Positions 28,651 through 37,112 of a DNA stretch of 64,000 nucleotides are shown here, one piece after another (the stretch's first letter is position 1; the number at the start of each line of letters is the position of its first letter). The position numbers and the translations under genes are program-made. Location: contig NZ_LMHV01000041.1 of assembly GCF_001429725.1 (NCBI RefSeq), positions 124,001 to 188,000 on the forward strand, written 5' to 3'. The notes under the pieces were generated by a model, which made no database searches, had not been told where the DNA came from, and was given only the letters and a program-made list of their open reading frames with translations. The DNA is from Rhizobium sp. Root708. GTDB lineage: Bacteria > Pseudomonadota > Alphaproteobacteria > Rhizobiales > Rhizobiaceae.

Positions 28651-29304
28651 ATGGCTCGAATTATCATCGTCGGAAACGGCAGAGTTGACAGAAGGTTTGC
28701 TTCCACAATTGATGCGGCAGATCTGGTCGTGCGTTTGGACGACTGCCGATCGCAAGGGGTTGCCGGAACAAGGACCGATATCGTGGCGGTTCGCAATTTC
28801 GGGCAACCGGCAAGATCGGTGCTTGAATCGCGGAAATGGCAATCCCAGCCTGCCGTTCAGCAGGCAACCGAGATCTGGGGCCTCAACGATCCGAAGAAGT
28901 TCAACGCGATACGGCCGCTGGTGGCGGTGTTGCATCCGGAATTGCGCGACTTTTGCGACGACCACTCAGGCGAATTTGATCGACTGTGTGCCGCGACTTC
29001 AAAGGTCTTTCGTGTGGTCGATGAACGGCTGCATGATTGGGTCGACGACGCTCTTCGCTTCTATGGCCCTGGACCCTACCTGGTGCCGAGCAGCGAGATT
29101 ATTCTGGTCGCCGCCGTTCTCGACAGGTTCTCTGGGGCTAACGTGACCATCGTAGGCCTTGAGCACTCCGGCCCCCCATACCATCCATTCGCTGCCGAAC
29201 GACGACTTGTCGACGAATATGTTGCGGTAGGAAAGCTCAGACGACTGGCGTTTGCCCCACATCGCTGGCCAAAATCCGCGCAGGTCGCCGAGAGCCATTG
29301 GTAG
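28651..29304 (+). CDS. Rhizobial urease-operon-accessory-type protein (GT29-like fold)
   Basis: A 217-residue protein starting MARIIIVGNGRVDRRFASTI. The pattern IVGNG...ID.AD.VVR.DDCRS...GTRTDI resembles the nucleotide-sugar-binding part of sialyltransferase-family (GT29-like) proteins, which in rhizobia are often named urease operon accessory proteins. No urease gene is present here. A later VTIVGLEH strand and a Lys/Arg-rich end follow. It could be a small glycosyltransferase; the activity is unproven. It precedes the virG-like gene. Confidence 0.65.
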   Translation: MARIIIVGNGRVDRRFASTIDAADLVVRLDDCRSQGVAGTRTDIVAVRNFGQPARSVLESRKWQSQPAVQQATEIWGLNDPKKFNAIRPLVAVLHPELRDFCDDHSGEFDRLCAATSKVFRVVDERLHDWVDDALRFYGPGPYLVPSSEIILVAAVLDRFSGANVTIVGLEHSGPPYHPFAAERRLVDEYVAVGKLRRLAFAPHRWPKSAQVAESHW

Positions 29305-29346
29305 CGACCTCATCCGATGGCTGCCGCTTTCTCCGTGTCAGAAAAT

Positions 29347-29389
29347 TGCATTTGTAACAAAGCTTTGCCGATTGAAACGCATTTGAAAT
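29347..29389 (+). promoter_or_regulatory. Three vir-box-like sites upstream of virG homologue
   Basis: Three 12-mers resemble the Agrobacterium vir-box consensus TNCAATTGAAAY: TGCATTTGTAAC (29347), GCCGATTGAAAC (29367) and CGCATTTGAAAT (29378). Each matches 9 of 11 defined positions. They start 20 and 11 bases apart, close to two and one helical turns, so they lie on one face of the DNA. They end about 110 bases before the virG-like start and suggest autoregulation. Confidence 0.6.
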
Positions 29390-29500
29390 TTGGCGGCGTG
29401 ATACGAAAAATTCGAACTGCAACTCACGCGATCAAGCGACAGTATCGCTGAATATGTGGTACGCAATGCCGGATCAACGACTGCCGCCCCAGGGGGAAAC

Positions 29501-30223
29501 GTGAAACACATTCTCGTCGTCGACGATGACAGCAAGCTTCGCGGTCTTCTCATCGATTACCTGTCCCAGCACGCTTTCAGGGTCACCGGGGTCAAGGATA
29601 GCCATCAACTCGGGCAGGTGCTGCAAGCCGAGCCCGTGGACCTCATTATCGTCGATCTGAACCTCGGCCACGAAGATGGCCTCGAGATTGTCCGCACGCT
29701 GTCCGGGAGGTCTGATGCTCCCATCATCATCATCAGCGGCGATCGGCTCGAAGAGACCGACAAAGTCGTCGGGCTGGAACTCGGTGCGTCCGACTATGTG
29801 ACAAAGCCATTTGGACTGCGCGAATTCCTTGCGCGCGTCCGCGCCGCGCTCAGAGTTCGTCCCGTGGTTACCGATCGCAGGGAACGAAAGATCTACGCCT
29901 TCGACAAGTGGACATTGAACGTCAAGAAGCGACAGCTGATGTCGGCGGAGGAGAGCGAAGTCAAGCTGACGGCGGGTGAATTCAATCTCTTGATCGCCTT
30001 CCTCGATGCGCCGCGCCAGGTTCTGTCGCGAGAGCAGCTGCTTTCCGCCAGCCGTGTTCACGACGAGGAAATCTTCGATCGGAGCATCGACGTCCTAATT
30101 CTCAGGCTGCGCCGTAAATTGGAGACCGATCCCTCGACACCAAAGCTCATCCGCACCGAACGAGGCGCCGGGTACATTTTCGATAGCGACGTGGCTATCG
30201 AGGCTAGAAGGCGCCAGAGATAG
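29501..30223 (+). CDS. virG: VirG-like OmpR-family response regulator
   Basis: A 240-residue regulator. The receiver has DDD at residues 8-10, phospho-acceptor Asp52 in IIVDLNLGHEDGLEIVR, and the block IIIISGDRLEETDKVVGLEL. The C-terminal winged helix has VKLTAGEFNLLIAFLDAPR and VLSREQLLSASRVHDEE. These blocks closely match my memory of Agrobacterium VirG, including the Asp position, more closely than general OmpR proteins. The GTG at 29501 follows an AGGGGG site. It is paired with the VirA-like kinase at 30429 and has vir-box-like sites upstream. No virB, virC, virD or virE genes are visible, so its regulon is unknown. Confidence 0.8.
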   Translation: MKHILVVDDDSKLRGLLIDYLSQHAFRVTGVKDSHQLGQVLQAEPVDLIIVDLNLGHEDGLEIVRTLSGRSDAPIIIISGDRLEETDKVVGLELGASDYVTKPFGLREFLARVRAALRVRPVVTDRRERKIYAFDKWTLNVKKRQLMSAEESEVKLTAGEFNLLIAFLDAPRQVLSREQLLSASRVHDEEIFDRSIDVLILRLRRKLETDPSTPKLIRTERGAGYIFDSDVAIEARRRQR

Positions 30224-30428
30224 GCGCCCTCGTCGGCTTCTATCTGTCGACGGAAGCCTAGCGTTCGCCGTGTGATCAACTATACCAACGTATCGGTTGT
30301 GCGGTATCGGCCTGGGGTTCCAATATGACTGCGTATATGTTTTAGGCGTTTCGAAGAATCCGCGTGAAAGCCCGTGCAGCGAGCCGCACCTGCTCCCTTG
30401 CCCACGACCGGACCCAGTTGGTTAGACG

Positions 30429-32972
30429 ATGGAAATAAGCCCACGACCGCCAAGGCGGCGAGCAACGGTTGAATTATGGCGCATAGCCGTACTCGTCGTG
30501 GGAGCTCTTTGCTTCGCCTTGCTTGCCCTCGGTCGCGTTCCGTCCCGAGATACCCATGAGGCTATCCTCACGTCGCTGCGCGCGATCGACGTGAACCATG
30601 CGTCCCTCCAGCGTGACGTTCTGCAGGCCAGGGCCGGCCTCCTTAGAAGCTACGACCCCTTGGTAAGATCCATCTCGGATCTGCGCGCCACCGTGAACCG
30701 ACTGAGATCGGTATTCCCCGAGAGCGGCGTGGAAAACATTCCGGCCCTCACCATGGAATTGAATGCCCTGTCGGGGTCGATCGATCGTGACGAAGAGCTG
30801 GTAGAGCGTTTCAGAAAGGACAACACACTCCTGCAGACCTCGCTCACTGCAGCCAATCAACTGCTCACCGAACTTCACGAAAGCAACGACCCCGCCATCA
30901 AGGAGGCGGTCGGTAGGTCCGTCGATCTTGGCAATCTGATGATGCGGTTTACCACCGAGCCGAACGAGAGATTGGCGCGTGCAATCCAGGACAAATTAGG
31001 CGCAATGCTTCGGTCCGATAAAGCCGTTGATCCGAGCATCGTTTCGTATGTCGCCCAGGCACGCACAATCCTGACCGCACTTCCGGCCGTGGACGATACG
31101 ATCCAGGCCATACAGGCGTCGAAGACATCCTACGAAGCGCAGATACTTCAGAAGCAATATCTGGATGCTTACGGCTTGATCAGCGTCCGATCGTCGTGGA
31201 GCCGGACATTGCTCGGCTCCATCTCGGTCTTCCTGTGCATCTACATCGGCATCCTCGTTTACCGCTTGCGGGCGCAAACCCACCGGCTGACGCAGCAATT
31301 GGATCTCGAAACGTTGACGGCGGACATAAGGCGACGGTTCGGTGACGATACCGACGACGTTTCGGCACCTCTTGTCGATTGCCTGTCGATCGTCGCCGAC
31401 TTCTTCGATGCCAGCAGATACAGCTTCTTTATCGTCGACAGCAGAACGAAGATGATCATGTCGAGCTATGGAGAAACGGACCAATCCGCTTTGGCTCCTC
31501 TTCTTCAGCGGCACTCCGAACAAATTTCGACGGCAACGATGAAGGAGCAGCTCCACTGGGACCGCTTCTACTACCACAACCTGCAGCAATCGGAGATTCT
31601 GGCATTTCCCGAGGGGGCGATGAGTGCCGGTTCGGTTGTCGCCGCCAGCATAGACGCCGACTCTGTTGCGCTGATGTTTCTTGAACACAAGGACCTCCGC
31701 AGCAAGCCCGGCGGAGACGAAATCCGTCTTCTTGGCCACGCAATCATCACGCTGGCACAATGCATAAAGGGCCAGCGTGAACGAAGGGAGCGGCGGCAGC
31801 TGGAGGCCAGGCTCGAACATTCTCAGCGTCTTGAAGCATTGGGCACATTGGCTGGCGGCATTGCTCACGAATTCAACAACACCTTGGGTGCGATCATGGG
31901 CTACGGCGAGATGGCGCTCCACCTCAACAATCGCACCTCTCGCACACGGCAGTATCTGCAGGAAATTGTTTCGAGCGGACATCGCGCGAAACATATCATC
32001 GATCAAATTCTGACCTTCAGCCGCAAACGAGAGCGAGTAAGTCGACCCTTCGACTTGAAGGAAGCGATCGATGACATTGTGCCGTTGGTGCAGATGTCTA
32101 TTCCGGCGGGAATATCCGTAACCGCAGCGATCGCCGACGAGATGCCGGCCATTGTCGGCAATCCGCTGGAGCTGCAACAGGCCATCATGAACCTGTGCAT
32201 GAATGCGGCGCAGGCGTCCGGAGAAGAAGGACGCATTCGGCTCACGGCCGAGCGGATAGAGATCGCCGGAGATACGCCGCTCTCACACGATGTGCTTCCT
32301 CGCGGACGATACATAATGATTGATGTCACCGACAACGGAAGCGGCATTGCGCCTGGCCTTCTGCGCCATGTTTTCGAACCTTTCTTCACGACCAAATCGA
32401 AATCCGGCGGGACCGGCTTGGGTCTGGCGGCTGTTCACGGCTACGTCACCGGGATGAATGGGAGAATCCATGTCGAGAGCACGCCGGCGACGGGAACGAC
32501 CTTCAAGCTCTATTTTCCGTTTACAGCGGAAAACCCCGTTCCACTCGCCCAGTTCTTCGATGAGCGAACTGTCCCACTTGGCGACGGGCAAGTGGTTGCG
32601 TTGGCGCAAAGAGACCAAAGCCTACGGCTGATGTTCGAGGAGAAAATTGCAGCACTTGGATACGAGCCGGTCGGATTTTCAAACCTCGCCGCCCTGCGGA
32701 AATGGATCGCAGACGGTGAGCGGCATCCTGACCTGATCGTCTTCGACCTGGATATTTGGCAGTCCCCGCCGGACCTGGAAGCAGTGGCTCAGGAATATCC
32801 GTTTGGCTCGACACTTTTCCTCACCGATCCGGCGCGCGACGGACTGGATCCAAGGCGCTTTCCGAGTGTTCCAACCCTGCGAAAACCTGTCAGCGCGAAC
32901 AGTCTCGCGACCACGCTTTCGAGGCTGATCGAGACCAAGATGGTGGCGATCGATTCAAGATCGGAAGGCTGA
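30429..32972 (+). CDS. virA: VirA-like hybrid sensor histidine kinase
   Basis: An 847-residue kinase with VirA layout and length (Agrobacterium VirA is about 829). It has a first transmembrane helix at about 18-36, a helical periplasmic domain of about 220 residues, a second helix at about 260-278 and a GAF-like linker (about 290-445). The kinase domain has His480 in AGGIAHEFNNTLGAIMGYGE, followed by the VTDNGSGIAPG ATP box, the FFTTKSKSGGTGLGL region and a C-terminal receiver-like domain with VFDLD and LRKPV. VirA senses phenolics and, with ChvE, sugars; the ligand here is not proven. It lies 205 bases after the virG-like gene in the same direction. Confidence 0.82.
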   Translation: MEISPRPPRRRATVELWRIAVLVVGALCFALLALGRVPSRDTHEAILTSLRAIDVNHASLQRDVLQARAGLLRSYDPLVRSISDLRATVNRLRSVFPESGVENIPALTMELNALSGSIDRDEELVERFRKDNTLLQTSLTAANQLLTELHESNDPAIKEAVGRSVDLGNLMMRFTTEPNERLARAIQDKLGAMLRSDKAVDPSIVSYVAQARTILTALPAVDDTIQAIQASKTSYEAQILQKQYLDAYGLISVRSSWSRTLLGSISVFLCIYIGILVYRLRAQTHRLTQQLDLETLTADIRRRFGDDTDDVSAPLVDCLSIVADFFDASRYSFFIVDSRTKMIMSSYGETDQSALAPLLQRHSEQISTATMKEQLHWDRFYYHNLQQSEILAFPEGAMSAGSVVAASIDADSVALMFLEHKDLRSKPGGDEIRLLGHAIITLAQCIKGQRERRERRQLEARLEHSQRLEALGTLAGGIAHEFNNTLGAIMGYGEMALHLNNRTSRTRQYLQEIVSSGHRAKHIIDQILTFSRKRERVSRPFDLKEAIDDIVPLVQMSIPAGISVTAAIADEMPAIVGNPLELQQAIMNLCMNAAQASGEEGRIRLTAERIEIAGDTPLSHDVLPRGRYIMIDVTDNGSGIAPGLLRHVFEPFFTTKSKSGGTGLGLAAVHGYVTGMNGRIHVESTPATGTTFKLYFPFTAENPVPLAQFFDERTVPLGDGQVVALAQRDQSLRLMFEEKIAALGYEPVGFSNLAALRKWIADGERHPDLIVFDLDIWQSPPDLEAVAQEYPFGSTLFLTDPARDGLDPRRFPSVPTLRKPVSANSLATTLSRLIETKMVAIDSRSEG

Positions 32973-32988
32973 GACGACCGTGGCGCCG

Positions 32989-34416
32989 TCAGTCCGCGCC
33001 GTAGCGAAGAACGTCGGGCTTCGCCAGAAAATAGATACCGAGACAAACCGCAAGGACGCTGATCGCGAGGAGATAAAAGACGTGCGACTGAGGGTGGAGG
33101 TTCAACAGCATGGCGATCATCAGCGGTGTCGTACCGCCGGCAACCGCATAGGTGACGTTATAGGAAAACGACACTCCTGAGAAACGCACTGCGGGCGGAA
33201 AGCACGACACCATCGCAACGGGAACGCCAGCAATGATTGCGCCGCAAAATCCAATCAGGGCGCTCAGTGCATAGACATATGACGGCTCGACCATGGCAAC
33301 GCTGAAAAACGCGCAACCGCCAACAGCCAAGAGCCCTCCCCCCAAAAGGAAAAACCAGCCAGCCCCGACCCGATCGTAGACCAGCCCTCCAACCATGACG
33401 CCGACTCCCAGAAAGATCGAACTGGTCGTCGTCGAGATCATCGCTGTTGACCGCTCGAAATGATGAGCGCCTTGAAGGATCGTTGGAACCATCAGCGTCA
33501 AAATCACCACGGAGCCCGAGAGGATCCAGGTGCAAATAGCGGAGATAGCCACTCCACGAAGATGGGTGCGAATGACCACACCGATCGGAAGCTCGGGAAC
33601 CAGGACCCTTCGCGCTCGCAGCGCGACGAAGATGGGGGTCTCATGGAGCATCCGCCGCAGTCGAACAGCGACAAAGCCAAACACCCCTCCGAGGAGGAAA
33701 GGTATGCGCCATCCGAAGTCCAGCATGGACGCCGGAGACAGGACCAGGGAAAGCAGACCGGACAGCCCAGCTCCAACAAACACACCCACGCTCAACCCGG
33801 CGCAAACAAGCGCGCACGCAACCGCCCTGCGGTTATGGGGAACGTGCTCGGCGACAAAGATCCACGCGCCGGGAACCTCCCCCCCAATGGCGATGCCTTG
33901 TGTAATCCTCAGCACGACCAAAAGAACAGGAGCCACTGGGCCGATCATCTTATAGGTCGGCAACAGGCCAACACCGAGCGTCGAAGCGGCCATGAGAAGA
34001 ATTGAAAAGGCGAACACCCTTTTCCTGCCGAACAGGTCGCCGAAATGCGCGAGAACAATGCCGCCCAGCGGACGAAAAACATATCCGGTGGCGAAGATCC
34101 CGAAGGTCTGCATGGTAGCCAACCATCGCGGAAGACCCGGAGGAAAGAAAAGTACGCTTATGATGTCCGCAAAAAAAACGAATATAACAAAATCATAGAA
34201 CTCGAGCGCTCCGCCGGCTGCTGCTATTCCAAGCATGCGAACCACGCTGCGCGGTTCCTGTTCGTGTTGAGACGAGACCTCCCGGCTGGCAGAGGTGTGA
34301 GCATCATGCTGGGTCAATGTAGCGAGGCCATAAGAATTGTATCGAAGTTTCAGAGGTCCTAATATTGAACCGCCGCCAATGTAAGCCGAATTCTGATTAC
34401 ATCTGAAAGAGAGCAA
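32989..34416 (-). CDS. MHS-family MFS transporter
   Basis: A 475-residue major facilitator with about 12 transmembrane segments. Its hallmarks are the metabolite:H+ symporter block GGALEFYDFVIFVFFADIIS, the GxLxDRxGRK-like loop (ALAHFGD-type LAHFGDLFGRKRV) and RITQGIAIGGEVPGAWIF. Relatives import citrate, 2-oxoglutarate, shikimate, proline betaine or aromatic acids by proton symport. The true start is uncertain: the first 60 residues are hydrophilic and no ribosome site precedes 34416. It converges on the virA-like gene with 16 bases between. Confidence 0.85.
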   Translation of the reverse strand: MLSFRCNQNSAYIGGGSILGPLKLRYNSYGLATLTQHDAHTSASREVSSQHEQEPRSVVRMLGIAAAGGALEFYDFVIFVFFADIISVLFFPPGLPRWLATMQTFGIFATGYVFRPLGGIVLAHFGDLFGRKRVFAFSILLMAASTLGVGLLPTYKMIGPVAPVLLVVLRITQGIAIGGEVPGAWIFVAEHVPHNRRAVACALVCAGLSVGVFVGAGLSGLLSLVLSPASMLDFGWRIPFLLGGVFGFVAVRLRRMLHETPIFVALRARRVLVPELPIGVVIRTHLRGVAISAICTWILSGSVVILTLMVPTILQGAHHFERSTAMISTTTSSIFLGVGVMVGGLVYDRVGAGWFFLLGGGLLAVGGCAFFSVAMVEPSYVYALSALIGFCGAIIAGVPVAMVSCFPPAVRFSGVSFSYNVTYAVAGGTTPLMIAMLLNLHPQSHVFYLLAISVLAVCLGIYFLAKPDVLRYGAD

Positions 34417-34473
34417 CCGGGGGGCGGTGAAGCGTGTCTCGACACCTGCACCGAGGTGGCCCGATCGTTTCTC

Positions 34474-35769
34474 TCAAGCTGACGCCAGAGCAGCTTCCGA
34501 ACGCGGAGTTTCCAACGCTTGCGGGGCGGTGGCCGATAGTATCAACTCGGCAATCAACCCGCCGCCGGCCCGCCGACGAAGGTTGAAATTCGCACCCAGG
34601 CTGGCAGTAAGTTGCTGAGCAATTGCCAGACCGAGGCCTGTCCCCTGGACCTGGCCCGTCGCCGACTGCGCGCCTCTCACAAAGGGCTTCTTGACCCTCT
34701 CGAGCAGTTCCTCCGCTATACCGGGGCCACGGTCCAACACCGAAATCACGATTTTGCCGTTGTCTTTGTGCTCAACACGCACTTCGGCAGCGCCGGAAAA
34801 CTTGAGCGCATTGTCGACGAAATTCGTGAGCGCGCGCCGCAACGCCTGAGGCCGGGTCATGATCACGCCGCCCACATTGCCGATAAGGCTCACGGCGCGC
34901 TCGGTTTCCTGATAGTCCGTGACAAGGCAATCGATGAATGCGTGCAGATCAACGGACTTGATTTCCTCCTGCCTCACATGCGCATTTCGCGCATAGGCCA
35001 TTCCCTCTCTGATCAGCCGTTCAGTTTCATCAAGATCTCGCAAGAACTTCTCCCTATCCGGAAACGTGTTTGCCAGCTCTGCTCGAAGTCGCATCCGGGT
35101 GATCGGTGTCTGCATGTCATGAGAGAAGGCGGAGAGCATTTGAATCCGCTCGTCCATATGGCCTCGCATGCGGCGACGCATCGTATTGAATGCCCTCGCC
35201 ATGGCAGCCACCTCGGGTGGTCCATTCTCTTCCAGTTCATGGCCGAGACGTTCAGGCCCCAATGCACTGACGGCTGAGGTGATTTGCGACAGTGGCCTGA
35301 TTGTCGTGCGGATCACATAAGCGAACATCAGACCGATCAGCAGCAGAAGAACGATATGGCTTCCCACCATTGCCGTCAGCGGATCGACAGTCGCTGCCGG
35401 AAATTCCAGCCGCGCAAAAGACGGCACAGGGGCCGCGATTGCATCGAACTCCGGACGATCAGCTTCGGCCCGTTGGAACAATCCGGCTGGGAAACGCTCC
35501 GGCATGCGCTGGGATTGATACCTGGGATCGAGGACCATTTGATCGGTGAGTGCGGCATACTCTACAGGCGTCGCCCTTTCCAATTGCGGATCGCGACGCT
35601 CATGCAAGGTCCCCCGCATCTGGTACACGCCGAGTGCGAGTGCTCCGTGCGCCAGCAATACTCCCGCCATCGTTACGAATATCAGTCGGTCCCGCATAGT
35701 GCTGAGCCTGGGCCTGACACTCGGTTTAGGGAAACCGTGCATTCGAGAATCTGAAAATCGGCTGGCCAT
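34474..35769 (-). CDS. EnvZ-type sensor histidine kinase, no adjacent regulator
   Basis: A 431-residue kinase with two transmembrane helices (about 29-47 and 137-155) flanking a periplasmic domain of about 85 residues. A HAMP domain follows, then an H-box with His217 in FSHDMQTPITRMRLRAEL, a NALKFSGAAE N-box, a DRGPGIAEE G1 and GTGLGLAIAQQLT. This order is that of EnvZ-like kinases. The start at 35769 is chosen because upstream codons in the same frame look non-coding. No response regulator adjoins it; that at 24449 is a possible partner. Confidence 0.85.
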   Translation of the reverse strand: MASRFSDSRMHGFPKPSVRPRLSTMRDRLIFVTMAGVLLAHGALALGVYQMRGTLHERRDPQLERATPVEYAALTDQMVLDPRYQSQRMPERFPAGLFQRAEADRPEFDAIAAPVPSFARLEFPAATVDPLTAMVGSHIVLLLLIGLMFAYVIRTTIRPLSQITSAVSALGPERLGHELEENGPPEVAAMARAFNTMRRRMRGHMDERIQMLSAFSHDMQTPITRMRLRAELANTFPDREKFLRDLDETERLIREGMAYARNAHVRQEEIKSVDLHAFIDCLVTDYQETERAVSLIGNVGGVIMTRPQALRRALTNFVDNALKFSGAAEVRVEHKDNGKIVISVLDRGPGIAEELLERVKKPFVRGAQSATGQVQGTGLGLAIAQQLTASLGANFNLRRRAGGGLIAELILSATAPQALETPRSEAALASA

Positions 35770-36076
35770 CGGAATCTCTGTGGTTGCTTTACTGACGTGT
35801 CGGGCTGCTATCCCCGAGGGCATCCTTTGAAGCCCTCGATCGAGGTCAGTAGTGCGTTCCCAAAGCCATGCTTTCGTTTCAGATCCGGTCGGATGTATTT
35901 CGTCTGTAATGAGGGGTTTATTCCGAGGCGACACCCGGAGGATCGCCGGCGTTTGTATCCTCGTATGTCGTGGCCGCCGAAACTTACACGACATTGCAAA
36001 AACTGCGGTCTTCCGAAATTCACCAGATACATACGGGGCCAACGATCCGGGACAAACAAAGTCTCGGAGATTGGCG
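35770..36076. other. Divergent promoter region between kinase and SDR
   Basis: About 310 bases separating the leftward EnvZ-type kinase and the rightward SDR. It should hold both promoters. No vir-box-like or other recognised operator was seen. In-frame upstream extensions of both genes pass through it but have no protein-like character. Confidence 0.4.
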
Positions 36077-36931
36077 ATGAAGCAACGTTGGTTGGTAACT
36101 GGAAGCTCCAAGGGTCTTGGCCGTGCGCTCGTCCACGCCGCCTTGGAAAGCGGACATCATGTTGTTGCGACCGCTCGCGACACCGATGGGTTCGCGGATC
36201 TGTCGCTCAAGTACGGCGATCGAGTGATGATCCTGCGCTTGGACGTGACGAACGCCGACGAAGTTTCCGCAACTGTCGAGAGAGCTGTCGATCAATTCGG
36301 CGGGCTCGATGTTGTCGTCAACAATGCGGGATACGGCACGATCAATTCCATCGAAGATGCGACGCTGGCAGATATACGAAATGAGATCGAAACGAACCTG
36401 TTCGGGACCATCATGGTCGCCAAGGCGGTGATCCCGGTTTTCCGAGAACAGCGCAGTGGCCATTTCATCAACTTTTCCTCGGTGGGCGGACGCCTCGGAG
36501 CACCGGGTCGTGGTGCTTACTCCGCCTCGAAATGGGGTGTGGAAGGTTTCTCGGAGGTCCTCGCCGGCGAAATGGCTCTGTTTGGCGTCAAGGTGACGAT
36601 CATCGAGCCGGGTGGCTTCAGAACGGACTTCGCAGGCGCCTCGACCACGCTGAATTTCGGACGTCCAGAATACGATCAGGTCGTCGGCGCTGCCGCCAGA
36701 ACACAGCGCGCCTATGACGGACGCCAACCCGGCGATCCTCAGAAGGCCGCTCAGGCGATCTTGCAAGTCGCTCGAGCCAATGCACCCCCGCTCAGGCTCG
36801 CGCTGGGAAGCGACGCCGTAAAAGCAATCCGCGCTGCAAGCCAGCGGCGGCAGATTGAGCTCGATGGCTGGGAGGAGCTCAGCCTTTCCACCGACTTCGA
36901 GCAAGTTCGCACGCCTCAAAAGACGAATTGA
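36077..36931 (+). CDS. Classical SDR-family oxidoreductase
   Basis: A 284-residue enzyme with WLVTGSSKGLGRAL, VVNNAGYG, an active-site Ser in INFSSVGGRLG and YSASKWGVEG. The IEPGGFRTDFAG block after the Lys is typical of the long C-terminal SDR subgroup (17-beta-hydroxysteroid-like). The start at 36077 has a CGGAGA site; longer in-frame starts do not. It should act on a ketone/alcohol with NADP. It ends before a strong terminator. Substrate is unknown. Confidence 0.88.
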   Translation: MKQRWLVTGSSKGLGRALVHAALESGHHVVATARDTDGFADLSLKYGDRVMILRLDVTNADEVSATVERAVDQFGGLDVVVNNAGYGTINSIEDATLADIRNEIETNLFGTIMVAKAVIPVFREQRSGHFINFSSVGGRLGAPGRGAYSASKWGVEGFSEVLAGEMALFGVKVTIIEPGGFRTDFAGASTTLNFGRPEYDQVVGAAARTQRAYDGRQPGDPQKAAQAILQVARANAPPLRLALGSDAVKAIRAASQRRQIELDGWEELSLSTDFEQVRTPQKTN

Positions 36932-36985
36932 CTTCGGCGATCACCCCTCCTCGCGCCGAAGTCGCGGATCGCCCTCCGATCCGCC

Positions 36986-37030
36986 AAGGGCCGCCTCTCC
37001 TCCCCCCTCAAGAGGCGGCCCTTGTTTATT
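36986..37030 (+). terminator. Intrinsic terminator after SDR gene
   Basis: A perfect 13-bp GC-rich stem (AAGGGCCGCCTCT / AGAGGCGGCCCTT) with a 12-base pyrimidine-rich loop is followed directly by GTTTATTT. A typical rho-independent terminator. Confidence 0.85.
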
Positions 37031-37112
37031 TCCGCCACACCGGTCCCTAAGGCGCCGACTGAAATCCGACAAAACGAAATGACCGATGTCTTGATCGAAA
37101 TGGGTTGAAGAA

